NCBI GenBank assembly: GCA_030834895.1
Contig: JAUQXA010000053.1
Span: forward strand, 19,494-83,493
DNA length: 64,000 nt
Direction of reading: 5' to 3'
From: Anaerolineales bacterium
Lineage (GTDB): Bacteria > Chloroflexota > Anaerolineae > Anaerolineales > Villigracilaceae
In this document: piece after piece, positions 17,464 through 27,046 of the stretch
Position numbering within the stretch: the stretch's first letter is position 1
Layout of the letters: every line of letters begins with the position of its first letter
The notes under the pieces: model-generated
The model's input: the letters and a program-made list of their open reading frames with translations, nothing else
Databases searched by the model: none
Told to the model about the DNA's origin: nothing
Made by a program: the position numbers and the translations under genes

Positions 17464-18747
17464 ATGTTCAAAAATCGCAATGGCAAATCCAAAGTTTTGA
17501 CAATGCTTTTTATCGTCATTTTTTTACTGACGGCCTGTTCCGCGCGGCGCGCGCAGGTGGATTTTGTTTTCATGCGCACCAGCGATTTTACCGAACCTTA
17601 CTGGCAGGGTGTGATTCAGGATTTTGAAGCTCAGAACCCGGACATCCAGGTTAACCTTTATATTTTCACCTGGGATGAAGGCCAGCAAAAAATAGCCGAC
17701 ATGGTGGCGCAAGGCAAGCCGCCAACATTAGCGCGTGTGGCAACCCGCTGGATTCCCGAATATGTGGCGGCGGGATTGCTCGAACCGGTGGATGCCTATA
17801 TGAGCGCAGAATTCCGCTCACAGTTCATACCCCTGCTTATCAACGAAGGTTCCCAATACGAAGGCAGAACTTTTGGGTTGCCAATCACCGTCTCTTCACG
17901 CGCGCTGTACTACAATAAGGCGCTGTTCAAACAGGCGGGCTTGACCACGTCACCCGAAAACTGGACTGAGTTGAAAAATGCCGCCACGGCAATTCACGCG
18001 CTGGGCCCGGGCAAATATGGCTTTGGTATTCAGGCTATTCAAGGCAAGCAGCCGGAAGCGTCCACGTATTTCTATTACTTCCTGTGGGGAAATGGGGGCA
18101 ACATATTGACTGCGGATGGAACCCGCGCAGCATTCAACGGTCCTGAAGGCGTGGAGGCGTTAACATTCCTAAAGGACATGATCGACAGCGGTTTAACCCA
18201 GCCCAATCCCACTGTAAGTCCAACCGAGTTTCCGCGAAAGGACATGGAGACTGCCTTCGTGGAAGGGAAGCTGGCAATGGTCATCACTGGTCCGTGGCTG
18301 GCGGCCCGGCTGGCAAAGGAAGCTCCAGACCTGGAGTATGGACTATCCGCCATCCCCTACCAGACCACTCCCACCACGCTTGCCGCCCAAGATACCCTCA
18401 TTCTGTTCAAGCAGGCTGCCAACAAGGAAGCCGCCTGGAAGTTCGTGGAATTTTTGTACGCCGATGACTATCGCTTGAAATACGCCCTGGGTGACGGGGT
18501 ACTGCCGGAAAAAATATCGGTTGCCGAAAACAGCCAGATTGCAAACAACCCCGCCTACAGTTTCTTCATGGAAAAACTCCCAACGGGAAAGTTCGAGCCG
18601 TTGAACGTCAGAAGCGCGGAGATTTCAACAGTGGTGGCGGAAGCGCTGCGATCCGCCTATCTCGGTCAGGCATCCCCTGAAGAAGCGCTCAATAATGCTG
18701 CTGCTCAAGTGCTGCAGATGCTTTCGTATTCCGCCACCTCCTGGTAA
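17464..18747 (+). CDS. Extracellular solute-binding lipoprotein (family 1)
   Basis: Sugar-type ABC periplasmic-binding protein, anchored outside the membrane. 427 residues: a positively charged start, a hydrophobic stretch and lipobox LLTAC (Cys about residue 25), then a family 1 binding fold with FMRTSDFTEPYWQGVIQDFEAQNPDIQV, FGLPITVSSRALYYNKALF and the GKLAMVITGPWLAARL hinge region. Ribosome site AAGAGG. No ABC permease or ATPase genes accompany it; instead it is followed by a methyltransferase, a Cache-HAMP protein and a large transporter-like fusion. It may therefore deliver ligand to a receptor rather than to an importer (inference). Confidence 0.88.
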   Translation: MFKNRNGKSKVLTMLFIVIFLLTACSARRAQVDFVFMRTSDFTEPYWQGVIQDFEAQNPDIQVNLYIFTWDEGQQKIADMVAQGKPPTLARVATRWIPEYVAAGLLEPVDAYMSAEFRSQFIPLLINEGSQYEGRTFGLPITVSSRALYYNKALFKQAGLTTSPENWTELKNAATAIHALGPGKYGFGIQAIQGKQPEASTYFYYFLWGNGGNILTADGTRAAFNGPEGVEALTFLKDMIDSGLTQPNPTVSPTEFPRKDMETAFVEGKLAMVITGPWLAARLAKEAPDLEYGLSAIPYQTTPTTLAAQDTLILFKQAANKEAAWKFVEFLYADDYRLKYALGDGVLPEKISVAENSQIANNPAYSFFMEKLPTGKFEPLNVRSAEISTVVAEALRSAYLGQASPEEALNNAAAQVLQMLSYSATSW

Positions 18748-18749
18748 GC

Positions 18750-19544
18750 ATGACTAAAATGTCGCAAATTAACTTGGAGAAATGGCGCCAAGTCTCAAGG
18801 AAACATTTCTCCCAAATTACGCCCTGCTACGATCAGGGCAGGGAGTTCGAAAAGAAAGACCATTGGATCGAAGAGATCGACCGCCATACTTCGATTGGCA
18901 CAAAGGATTGGGTGCTGGACGCCGGCAGCGGCACCGGGCTTTTAGCCATCCAGTTTGCCAGGCAGATTCATGGGCGGGTACTGGGACTGGAGCCATCGTG
19001 GGCAATGCTGCAACAGGCTGTGGACAAGAAGAGGCCTGCTAACTTGTCGTGGACTCAGGGCATATCCGAAACCCTGCCCCTGGCGGATGAAACACTGAAG
19101 GCGATCTTCCTTTCCCAAGTTTGGCATCACCTGGTGGATCAGGAACAGGCTGCGGGTGAGTTCTTCCGCTGTCTCAAACTCGGCGGCGGGTTGTTTATCA
19201 AAACCTATTCCCATGCGCAAATCCACGAGCGTTGGGACTTGCAATTCATCTTCCCGGAGTTGATGCCGCTGATGCTGAACATCTACCCGGACGCGCCTGA
19301 CTTCAAAACTTTGTTGAAAGATACCGGCTTTAATTCCGTCGAATTTGAATCCACCCAAAGGGAGAACTTTTTGCTCCCATCGCAGTTGTTGACCTTCCTG
19401 CGCCAAAAAGCCTGGTCGATGTTCTCCTTTCTCAGCCCGGATGGTTTTGCGGAAGGAGAAAGCCGCCTGGAGGCACTGGTCGCTTCCGGTGACATCCCGG
19501 TCCCGTTCCCCGAAGTTCACCTGCTGGTAATTGCGCTAAAATAG
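18750..19544 (+). CDS. Class I SAM-dependent methyltransferase
   Basis: 264 residues, cytoplasmic. Motif I is VLDAGSGTGLLAIQFARQ (about residues 53-70), followed by the acidic loop LGLEPSWAMLQQA and motif IV/post-I region AIFLSQVWHHLVDQEQAAGEFFRCLKLGGGLFIKTYS, as in UbiE/MenG-type small-molecule methyltransferases (Methyltransf_11). It starts 2 bp after the stop of the binding protein, so it is co-transcribed. The substrate is not evident: no quinone or cofactor genes adjoin it. The following Cache gene starts 20 bp downstream. Confidence 0.88.
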   Translation: MTKMSQINLEKWRQVSRKHFSQITPCYDQGREFEKKDHWIEEIDRHTSIGTKDWVLDAGSGTGLLAIQFARQIHGRVLGLEPSWAMLQQAVDKKRPANLSWTQGISETLPLADETLKAIFLSQVWHHLVDQEQAAGEFFRCLKLGGGLFIKTYSHAQIHERWDLQFIFPELMPLMLNIYPDAPDFKTLLKDTGFNSVEFESTQRENFLLPSQLLTFLRQKAWSMFSFLSPDGFAEGESRLEALVASGDIPVPFPEVHLLVIALK

Positions 19545-19564
19545 AAGGCAAGGAGAAAGAATCC

Positions 19565-21169
19565 ATGTTCCGCTGGCTCACCTCTGGCTTACTCTTGCGC
19601 ATTTTGTCTGCGCTGTTGATCGTTTCGGTTGTGCCCATTTACGCCATCATCACATTTACGCAGCAAACCTATCAGGATACCCAGACGGAAGTGGTGACCC
19701 AAAGCCAGCAGGCTCTGGATGAGAAAGCCATCCAGGGGCTCGAAGCGCGCGCCATCGTATTGGCAAACTCCGTAGCGGACTTTTTGGGCAAGCGCGAAGA
19801 TGACCTGCGATTTTTGGCATCCCAAACGCCGGACGCGCAAACCTACATGAACTTTGGCACGGCTCAAAGTGGGGATCTGTGGACCATTACCAGCGGCGGA
19901 GTCGCAAGGCGTTTCAAAATGCCAATTTACCGCGAAATTGCATTTGTGGACCTGAGCGGGCAGGAGCAGATCAAAGTCAGTAATGAATGTAAGGAATATC
20001 CTTTTACGTGCGGCATGGTGGAGGACAATCAAGTAAAAGATGTCAGCCGGGTCACAAACACCCTCTACAAAAGCGAAACCTATTTTTATGAAAGCAAAAA
20101 ACTGAAGGACGGCGAGATTTACGTTGGCTCCCCCATTGGCTTCCGCCTTCCCCCTGAAGTTGCCTATGCCAGCGCACAGTATCGTCCAGGTGAACGCTAT
20201 CGCGGTATTTTGCGCATGACGGCCCCGGTCTTCGAGAACGGCAAGCGTATCGGCACGCTCGTCATGGCGGTCGAGATGCTGCACCTGATGGAATTTACCG
20301 CCCATGTTGCCCCTTCCAACCCGCTGCCACAAGCAGAGATCGATGCCCGTGAAGCCGACTTTTCGTACATGATCAACCCGGTAGGCTGGGCGATCAGCCA
20401 TCCGCGTCACTTCAACATTTACGGCGTGGATGAAAACGGAAAGCCTGTGAAGGGCATCAGCGAGGAGGATAAGGATCAGGCCGATAATCTTTTCCGTCCG
20501 GGCAACCTCAGTCAGATGGGCTTCATCGATCCTGCCTTCCCAAAACTTGTTCTTCAAAACCAACAGGGGAAAAATGGCACGTTATGGACAAGGGAAAATC
20601 AACGCGCGCTGATCTATGCCACCATCCCATACAAAGGCGGGCAATATAGTACTGCCGCCGGTTTTGGGTTGGTCATCCTCAGCACCGACGGCGGACGCCT
20701 GCATGTGGATGCCGAAGTGTTGAGCAAGCAATTCGACAACAAACTGGAAGATCTGAGCAAGTTCTCCTACCAATTGATCACCGTGACTCTCGTGGCTGTG
20801 TTGTTCCTGGCTGTGCTGCTGGCGCGGACAATTGTCTCGCCCATCCTGCGCCTGACCAGCCTTGCCCGCTGGATCGAAGCGGGTCAATGGCAAAAGGTGG
20901 ATACGACCACTCTGGACAAGGTCGGCGGCGGGGCTGAAGTGGGACAACTGGCGCGGGTGTTCGCATCCATGACCAAGCAGGTGTACGTGCGCGAGACCGA
21001 ACTTCGCAAACAGGTGGAAGGTTTGAAGATTGTCATTGACGAGACCAGACGCAAGAAGGCGGTCGAGGAAATTACCGAGAGTGAGTTCTTCCAGAGCCTG
21101 ACCGAACGCGCCGCAAAGATCCGCCAGAAGCAACGGTCGTCCCGAACACCGGACACAGACAAAAAATAA
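19565..21169 (+). CDS. Double-Cache and HAMP membrane protein without output domain
   Basis: 534 residues. First membrane helix about 12-32, a large extracellular region (about 40-395) of double-Cache type that would bind a small ligand, second helix about 400-424 (LITVTLVAVLFLAVLLARTIV), HAMP about 425-480, then a short charged coiled coil to the end. There is no histidine kinase, methyl-accepting, GGDEF or phosphatase domain, so it lacks a conventional output. RBS AAGGAGAAAG precedes the ATG. It lies in a tight run with the binding lipoprotein and methyltransferase. It might signal through another protein that reads the HAMP coil. Confidence 0.82.
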   Translation: MFRWLTSGLLLRILSALLIVSVVPIYAIITFTQQTYQDTQTEVVTQSQQALDEKAIQGLEARAIVLANSVADFLGKREDDLRFLASQTPDAQTYMNFGTAQSGDLWTITSGGVARRFKMPIYREIAFVDLSGQEQIKVSNECKEYPFTCGMVEDNQVKDVSRVTNTLYKSETYFYESKKLKDGEIYVGSPIGFRLPPEVAYASAQYRPGERYRGILRMTAPVFENGKRIGTLVMAVEMLHLMEFTAHVAPSNPLPQAEIDAREADFSYMINPVGWAISHPRHFNIYGVDENGKPVKGISEEDKDQADNLFRPGNLSQMGFIDPAFPKLVLQNQQGKNGTLWTRENQRALIYATIPYKGGQYSTAAGFGLVILSTDGGRLHVDAEVLSKQFDNKLEDLSKFSYQLITVTLVAVLFLAVLLARTIVSPILRLTSLARWIEAGQWQKVDTTTLDKVGGGAEVGQLARVFASMTKQVYVRETELRKQVEGLKIVIDETRRKKAVEEITESEFFQSLTERAAKIRQKQRSSRTPDTDKK

Positions 21170-21183
21170 GGCATGTCATTTAT

Positions 21184-21226
21184 CATCCCGCAGGGCTTCT
21201 CCCAAACACTCTGCGGGATGTTCTTT
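21184..21226 (+). terminator. Hairpin between Cache gene and transporter fusion
   Basis: CATCCCGCAG (21,184-21,193) and CTGCGGGATG (21,211-21,220) with a 17-nt loop, followed by TTCTTT. It is placed 20 bp before the next start codon, so it could attenuate rather than fully stop transcription. Confidence 0.5.
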
Positions 21227-21245
21227 ATAAGCGAGCAAACGTTTG

Positions 21246-24200
21246 ATGAAGCGTTCCATAAGCAACCTGTTATCCATCGCGCCGGGTGAAGAGCAAAAGA
21301 CCTCCCTGCTTTACCTTTTGCACCTGATCTTCTACCTGGGTTTGATGTGGGGAGACGCCGCGCGTGAAACGCTTTTCCTTTCCGCATGGTCGGCGGATGA
21401 TTTGGCATTCGTCTTCGTCATCTATGCGATTATCGGCTTCCTGATGGGGATCGCCTACACATTCGTTGCCGACCGTATCAGCAACGGATCGTTACTCAAA
21501 ATCATCATGGGGATCATGATCCTGTGGCTGGTCTCGGTGCGGATCATGCTGGAGACTAATGGCGGACCGCGCGGCACGGTGTACCCATATTTTTATCTGG
21601 TATACAGCGCCTTCCGCGACGTTTCCACAATGCACATTTTGTTGTACATCAACGACTTTTACGACACCCGCGCCTCGAAACGCGCCCTGCCGCTCATGCT
21701 CTCGGCGGGAATTGCGGGTGGAACCCTGGCAGGATTCACCACCAACCTGCTTAATCAGTGGGTGGGATTGAATAATACGCCACTGGCCTGGGCCGTGGCT
21801 TTGGCAATTTGCTTTCTCGTTGTGCTGGTGATCGAACGCCGGTTGACAGGCGAAATCGAACAGATCGAACGGCAACGCAAGAAAGCCATTTCCTCCTCCG
21901 GAAATCGCGCCAAAAAATCGGGCGGACTACAAAACCTGGTCGAGGGATTCCAATTTGTGCGGCAATCCGGTTTGTTGCGCGGTTTGGCTGTGGCGACCCT
22001 GGTGATGGTTGTACTGATGAACCTGCTCATCTACCAGTCGAGCCGCGAATTTGCCAGTCAGTTTGCAAACAACCCCGATGGACTTTTCAACTTCTATGGC
22101 ATTTTGAACGGCATCTCGAACGTGGGCGGGTTACTGGTTCAATCCCTGTTCCTCAGCCGTCTTGTCAATATGTTTGGCGTCGGCTCGATGAATCTGTTCT
22201 TCCCCATTGTCACGCTTGGCGCGGTGGCGTTGATCAACCTTGTCCCCAGTTTGGGGAGTGCGATCTTTGCCCGCCTCGACCATAGCGCCATCAAACAAAC
22301 CTTTCGCAACCCATTGGATGCCATGCTATATAACAGCGTCCCGCTTAACAGCAAGACTCGCGCGCGTGGATTCATCGGGGGATTCGTTGTTCCGCTTGGC
22401 ACGCTGACGTCGGGTCTGATCTTGCTGGTGATGAAGTCACAGCTTCTTACTGCGCCAGTAGTCATCACGATTGGCATCGGACTGGCGTTGCTGTACGTCC
22501 TCATCATGTTCAACGTGCGGCGCGACTATGGGCGTTCCATGACCAGCTTGCTGGCGGGCGATGAAATAGTTGTCTTCAACCAGGATCAATCTGAGGCGCT
22601 GCCACCCGACCCTGCAACGGTGGTCTGGCTGCGCGAGAAACTGCAAAGCCTCCCTCTTGATTCCGCATCCGATGGTCAAGCTGTTTTTGTCAGCCAGATC
22701 TTGTACGATATGGATTCCCGTTTCGCCCTGCCTGTGATTCTTGACATGGTTGGAAAGCGCGGCCCGTTTTTCAAAAAGGGCGCCATCGAACTGTTGGATC
22801 AATCAAATCTCAATCAAGCCAATTTTGTGGAACTCTGCGAGCGCGGACTCGACGACTCTGAGCCAATGGTGCGGGAAGCGGCGGCTGGCGCATTACTGAA
22901 CTTTGTCAGGCGCGACGCGGGTGGAAGCCCTGAAAAAATCGCAAGTATCCTGAATAGTCTGTACGCCCGCCTTGATGAACTCGAACTAGAAGAACAAACT
23001 CAGTTGTTGATTCTTTTGTTTCAACATGGCTCACTGGAACAACAATCAAATGCGCAGTCAATCCTCAACCAGTGGCTCGAGTCCACTGTAAAAAGCGGGG
23101 GATTGCAGGATGAGGATGCACACACACTGTCGTCAGGATTGATTGTTTTGGTTGAAGTCGAAAGACTGCGCCTGCAAAGCCTGCACGGCAGCGGATTTGA
23201 AAATAATCCCGCCATGCGGCGCAAGGTTAACGAAGAGCCAAGTCGTCTGAAGGATATGGCCATGGATTTGTTGAAACATCCATTGCCTCAAATCCGTCAA
23301 CAGTTGACTCCAGCCCTGGTACATCAGTGCAAATATATCCACTGGGACGAAGAGCATTGGGCAGTGCAGAGTCTCGTGAAGTTGCTCGAAGACCCCGAAG
23401 AAACCATCCGCCTGGCTGTGATGGAGGAATTACAGGCTGAAGTTATGACCATTCCGCTCAAGCCCGTCGTCTGGCAGACGTTGAACGACCCTATGCTCTC
23501 GGTGCGGCGGCTGGCCTGCAAACTTCCCATCCATTTGAAATTTGCCGAGATGCAAGCCTTGCGCGGTTGTTTGGATGTCGACTCGATGCAAAGCTCTCCA
23601 TATCGTGCGGAAAGCGCCATTTACCTGCTTATCCAAGCGGGACAGCGCGGCATGAGAACTGCACTCGGCAAGGCAGCGGAATCTTTAGTGCGCGACACCT
23701 ATTGGTTGACCCTCGAAGGATCAGTGCTGAGGGAACTTGCGGCTGAGGAGAAACCGCCGCGTCCCGGCGCCCGCCTGATGTTCAAGGCATTTCAAGAAGC
23801 TTCCCTTTCAGTGATTGAGCGGATATTCTGGCTGATGAGCGCCGACAGCAGCGAAGAGGAAGTACAGGCTGTCCGACGCGCCCTGCCCTCCACGGATCCC
23901 GCCGAACGCGCGAATGCAGCCGAAGCCTTGGAGTCCATCCTGCCTCCCGTCGTTGCACGTCAGTTGGCGAAATTACTGGATGGTTCGCCTGCGGAACAAG
24001 TAATCAAATGCGCCGAAGATGAATTGGACTTGCATCCGCCTAGTCTGGTGCAAGTGGTTCATAATACCTGGACTCAAATCAACGCACCTAACACCCCTCA
24101 GGTGATTCCCTCCCGCTTGCAATATTTCTATGCCGATGGCTGGCTGACAACCGCCGCCATTTATCTTATGACCGAAGTCGAGCCTTCCACATTGGACATC

Positions 24201-24830
24201 GACGCCCAATCGTTGCGTGAGGCCCTGATGTTGACCCTCGAAGCGGATACCCGTCCCAACGTGCGGGATGCCGCGAAATTGGTATTATCCAAGCTGGATT
24301 CGAATCCAAAGGAGACTGTCATGTCATCCTCCCAACCGCTTTCATTGGTGGAAAAAGTAATCTTTCTAAAGGAAGTGCCTTTCTTTGCCGACCTCTCCCT
24401 GCAGGAGATTTCGATTCTGGCGGGGATTAGTGAAGAAGTAAGTTACCCCGCAGAGCATAAGATCTTTTCGCAGGGAGATAACACAAAATCGCTATACCTT
24501 ATTATTCGCGGCAAGGTATCTGTCCAGCAGTCAGCCCGCGCCGGCTCGATTGTGCGCCTGCGGACTTTGGAAGCCAAAAGCTATTTTGCGGAAACCTCGC
24601 TCTTCGACGGAGCCCCGCATCAGGCGGATATTGTGACCATCGACCCGGTGGATATTTTGCTCATCCGCCAGTCCACCCTTTTCGCGCTTATCCGCCGCCG
24701 TCCCGACCTGGGCCTGTCCCTGTTGAAGGCGCTCAGCCAACGCCTGCGCGAGACCTATGCCCAGATTGCTCAAACTGAACGCGCCAAACCGCAGAAGCTG
24801 ATGAGTTTGTACGATAAGATGGAAAAATGA
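21246..24830 (+). CDS. Transporter-like membrane domain + HEAT-type repeats + cyclic-nucleotide-binding domain
   Basis: 1194 residues. Residues about 1-430 form roughly twelve membrane segments resembling MFS/ATP:ADP-translocase-like (Npt) proteins (start MKRSISNLLSIAPGEE; RGFIGGFVVPLGTLTSGLIL near 375). Residues about 450-1010 are a long helical-repeat region with HEAT-like pairs (for example DPEETIRLAVMEEL, DPMLSVRRLACKLP). Residues about 1034-1165 are a cNMP-binding domain: FFADLSLQEISILAG, SLYLIIRGKVSVQ, FAETSLFDGAPHQAD, but no DNA-binding helix-turn-helix. The start is the ATG at 21,246; the TTG just before is less likely. The probable role is a ligand-gated membrane protein; the transported solute is unknown. 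Confidence 0.8.
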   Translation: MKRSISNLLSIAPGEEQKTSLLYLLHLIFYLGLMWGDAARETLFLSAWSADDLAFVFVIYAIIGFLMGIAYTFVADRISNGSLLKIIMGIMILWLVSVRIMLETNGGPRGTVYPYFYLVYSAFRDVSTMHILLYINDFYDTRASKRALPLMLSAGIAGGTLAGFTTNLLNQWVGLNNTPLAWAVALAICFLVVLVIERRLTGEIEQIERQRKKAISSSGNRAKKSGGLQNLVEGFQFVRQSGLLRGLAVATLVMVVLMNLLIYQSSREFASQFANNPDGLFNFYGILNGISNVGGLLVQSLFLSRLVNMFGVGSMNLFFPIVTLGAVALINLVPSLGSAIFARLDHSAIKQTFRNPLDAMLYNSVPLNSKTRARGFIGGFVVPLGTLTSGLILLVMKSQLLTAPVVITIGIGLALLYVLIMFNVRRDYGRSMTSLLAGDEIVVFNQDQSEALPPDPATVVWLREKLQSLPLDSASDGQAVFVSQILYDMDSRFALPVILDMVGKRGPFFKKGAIELLDQSNLNQANFVELCERGLDDSEPMVREAAAGALLNFVRRDAGGSPEKIASILNSLYARLDELELEEQTQLLILLFQHGSLEQQSNAQSILNQWLESTVKSGGLQDEDAHTLSSGLIVLVEVERLRLQSLHGSGFENNPAMRRKVNEEPSRLKDMAMDLLKHPLPQIRQQLTPALVHQCKYIHWDEEHWAVQSLVKLLEDPEETIRLAVMEELQAEVMTIPLKPVVWQTLNDPMLSVRRLACKLPIHLKFAEMQALRGCLDVDSMQSSPYRAESAIYLLIQAGQRGMRTALGKAAESLVRDTYWLTLEGSVLRELAAEEKPPRPGARLMFKAFQEASLSVIERIFWLMSADSSEEEVQAVRRALPSTDPAERANAAEALESILPPVVARQLAKLLDGSPAEQVIKCAEDELDLHPPSLVQVVHNTWTQINAPNTPQVIPSRLQYFYADGWLTTAAIYLMTEVEPSTLDIDAQSLREALMLTLEADTRPNVRDAAKLVLSKLDSNPKETVMSSSQPLSLVEKVIFLKEVPFFADLSLQEISILAGISEEVSYPAEHKIFSQGDNTKSLYLIIRGKVSVQQSARAGSIVRLRTLEAKSYFAETSLFDGAPHQADIVTIDPVDILLIRQSTLFALIRRRPDLGLSLLKALSQRLRETYAQIAQTERAKPQKLMSLYDKMEK

Positions 24831-24854
24831 ACGGATAACAAAATGCACAAAAGT

Positions 24855-24886
24855 AGCGGGCAACGCTGTTGGCGTTGCCCGCTTTT
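24855..24886 (+). terminator. Intrinsic terminator after the fusion gene
   Basis: Arms AGCGGGCAACGC (24,855-24,866) and GCGTTGCCCGCT (24,872-24,883) around a 5-nt loop, then TTT. It ends the 17.4-24.8 kb transcript. Confidence 0.8.
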
Positions 24887-24934
24887 GATAGTTTCTGACA
24901 GAGGCATGAGAGGGATTTATCAGGACCTTCGTGC

Positions 24935-25435
24935 ATGATTGGGGACATGAAAACTTCACGCACTCTCCTACACATCAGGTTCTGGCTGGTCTTCTTTTCC
25001 ATCGCGCTTATTGTCAGCGGGGCAACCGCCATTTTTGCCAGGGAAGGACTGCAACTCCTCAGTCCATTCTTTGCCAAAGGATCAATGTTGCAGGTTTATT
25101 GGCCAGGCATGGCGGAATGGTTATCGCTGGTTTACCAGTCGATTGAGGAAACATACGACAAGTACCCGTTCCTCGCCTATGGGTATGACTGGCTTGCTTT
25201 TGGGCACTTCATCATTTCCATCCCGTTTCTGATGGCTGTAAATGACCCACGCCGTTATTCATGGGTCATTACCTACGGCATCATCGCCTGTATTTCCGTC
25301 ATTCCGTTTGCCATTGTTTTCGGCGCCATTCGGGGAATCCCCGTTTTCTGGCGGATTGTTGACACGCTTTTTGGAATAGGTGGACTTCTGGTGCTCCTCA
25401 TTCTCCGCAAACAACTAAAGACTCTGGATTCATAA
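24935..25435 (+). CDS. Small integral membrane protein, unknown function
   Basis: 166 residues if the ATG at 24,935 is used; an alternative ATG at 24,947 has GGGGAC just upstream and gives MKTSRTLLHIRFW. About four membrane helices (residues about 12-30, 85-105, 112-135, 140-158) separated by a 50-residue outer loop rich in aromatic residues. No motif that I recognise. It stands alone between a terminator and a radical SAM gene. Confidence 0.6.
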   Translation: MIGDMKTSRTLLHIRFWLVFFSIALIVSGATAIFAREGLQLLSPFFAKGSMLQVYWPGMAEWLSLVYQSIEETYDKYPFLAYGYDWLAFGHFIISIPFLMAVNDPRRYSWVITYGIIACISVIPFAIVFGAIRGIPVFWRIVDTLFGIGGLLVLLILRKQLKTLDS

Positions 25436-25529
25436 AACACATAACGAGTCAGGGCGGTTATTCAACTGTAACATCAGATGTGGCTGTTGGAAGGCCACAA
25501 CGCAATCCAACACCTGTGTGGAGGACGAC

Positions 25530-26984
25530 ATGCGAATACTATTAATCAATCCACCTCATTTATCAATCGGAAGCAGACTCCCGGACGAGCACCTGCCTCC
25601 ATTGGGATTATTATCCATTGGCGGGCCACTAATCGACAAAGGGCATGAAGTGATATTGCTTGACGCCGAATTTGGGCCCTTGCCATTTGACGAAATTGTC
25701 GCCAGGACCTTGAAATACAACCCGGATTTTGTTTTGCTTGGTCATTCCGGTTCGACCTCCGCCCAACCGATTATTTCAGAAATCACCAGGCGAATCCGGC
25801 TCAAAAATGACTCAATAAGAATCGTGATCGGAGGGGTATTTCCCACTTATCATTGGCGGGAAATATTGAAAAGCAATCCACAGATCGATTATGTTGTGTG
25901 TGGAGAAGGCGAAGAGACCGTTGTCAATCTCGTTGAAGCCGTCGAGGGCAACTCCTCATTGGAACTTGTCAAAGGGATTGCGTTTCGACTGGACGGGACA
26001 ATCTTGAAAACCCCGCCCGCTCCCATCATAAAAGACCTCGATGCCTATCGGGTGGGTTGGGAATTGATGGGGAACTATCACTATACCTATTGGGGAAAAA
26101 GAAAGGCGGTTGTGCTTCAATTTTCAAGAGGCTGTCCGCACTCCTGTAGCTATTGCGGACAAAGTTTGTTCTGGGGGAAATGGCGGCACAGGGATCCCAA
26201 TAAACTTGCCGATGAAATCGAAATGCTTCATAAAAAATATGGAGTGGAGGTGATAAATTTCGCGGATGAAAATCCATCAGCCAATCAGACGGCTTGGAAG
26301 GAATTTCTGGAAGCACTCATCCGCAAAAGACTCAAATTGATTCTGGTCGGCTCGATTCGCGCGGATAACATTGTCCGCGATGCGGGACATTTGCATTTGT
26401 ATAAGGAGGCGGGATTCGAAAGGTTCCTGCTGGGAATCGAAAATTACGATGAGACCGTTTTGGAGAGAATAAAGAAGGAGGGTTCGGTTGCCAAGGACAG
26501 GGAAGCCATCCAATTATTGAGGAAGTACGACATTTTATCGATGGCAACTTACGTGGTCGGTTTCGGAGAAGAGACGACAAGGGATTTCTACAACAGCCTG
26601 AGAAAACTTCTGGATTACGACCCGGACCAAATTCAGCTTTTGTATGTGACTCCGCACCGATGGACGCCGTATTACGAGGAAATAAAGCATAAACGGATTA
26701 TTCAACCAGACCAACGGAAATGGGATTACAAACATCAGGTGATTGACATGGAAAACCTGAAACCCTGGGTGGTGATTTTATACGTCAAATTGATCGAGGT
26801 GATTATGCAGGCGCGACCCAAAGCATTGACAAGATTGCTGCTTCACAAAGATGCCAGAATTCGGGATGCCATGCGATGGTATACGAATATCGGTAGAAAA
26901 GTATGGTTCCATGAGCTGTTTCAGTTTTTCTTCAAGCAGCAACGTCAATACAAGAATATGGAGTTATCCGACTTTTGGAAGTGA
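25530..26984 (+). CDS. B12-binding-domain radical SAM protein
   Basis: 484 residues. The N-terminal cobalamin-binding-like Rossmann region (about 1-150) has LLINPPHLS, LPPLGLLSIGGPLIDKGHEV and LGHSGSTSAQPII. The radical SAM core starts at about 185, with the 4Fe-4S motif CxxxCxxC in RGCPHSCSYCGQ (about residue 200) and a TIM barrel to about 400; the C-terminal region is helical. This is the BchE/PhpK-like class, which carries out methylation, cyclisation or oxidative chemistry. The start is the ATG at 25,530 after TGGAGG; an upstream in-frame GTG at 25,518 is less likely. No substrate gene or peptide precursor is seen nearby. Confidence 0.88.
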   Translation: MRILLINPPHLSIGSRLPDEHLPPLGLLSIGGPLIDKGHEVILLDAEFGPLPFDEIVARTLKYNPDFVLLGHSGSTSAQPIISEITRRIRLKNDSIRIVIGGVFPTYHWREILKSNPQIDYVVCGEGEETVVNLVEAVEGNSSLELVKGIAFRLDGTILKTPPAPIIKDLDAYRVGWELMGNYHYTYWGKRKAVVLQFSRGCPHSCSYCGQSLFWGKWRHRDPNKLADEIEMLHKKYGVEVINFADENPSANQTAWKEFLEALIRKRLKLILVGSIRADNIVRDAGHLHLYKEAGFERFLLGIENYDETVLERIKKEGSVAKDREAIQLLRKYDILSMATYVVGFGEETTRDFYNSLRKLLDYDPDQIQLLYVTPHRWTPYYEEIKHKRIIQPDQRKWDYKHQVIDMENLKPWVVILYVKLIEVIMQARPKALTRLLLHKDARIRDAMRWYTNIGRKVWFHELFQFFFKQQRQYKNMELSDFWK

Positions 26985-27000
26985 AGAAAATGAAAATACA

Positions 27001-27030
27001 AAAGACCGCCAGTCCAAGCTGACGGTCTTT
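27001..27030. terminator. Bidirectional terminator between convergent genes
   Basis: AAAGACCG (27,001-27,008) pairs with CGGTCTTT (27,023-27,030). An inner CAGT/GCTG pairing gives a hairpin with one mismatch. A-rich and T-rich flanks suit both strands, and it lies between the convergent radical SAM and DUF4349 genes. Confidence 0.75.
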
Positions 27031-27046
27031 GATTTATCCAACCAAT

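Noticed and set aside
17464..18747. Complete ABC sugar importer
   Set aside because: Only the binding protein is present; no permease or ATPase genes lie within the neighbouring 20 kb.
19589..20563. 324-residue - strand ORF
   Set aside because: It is antisense to the Cache-HAMP gene and has no recognisable motifs; it is a shadow of GC-rich codons.
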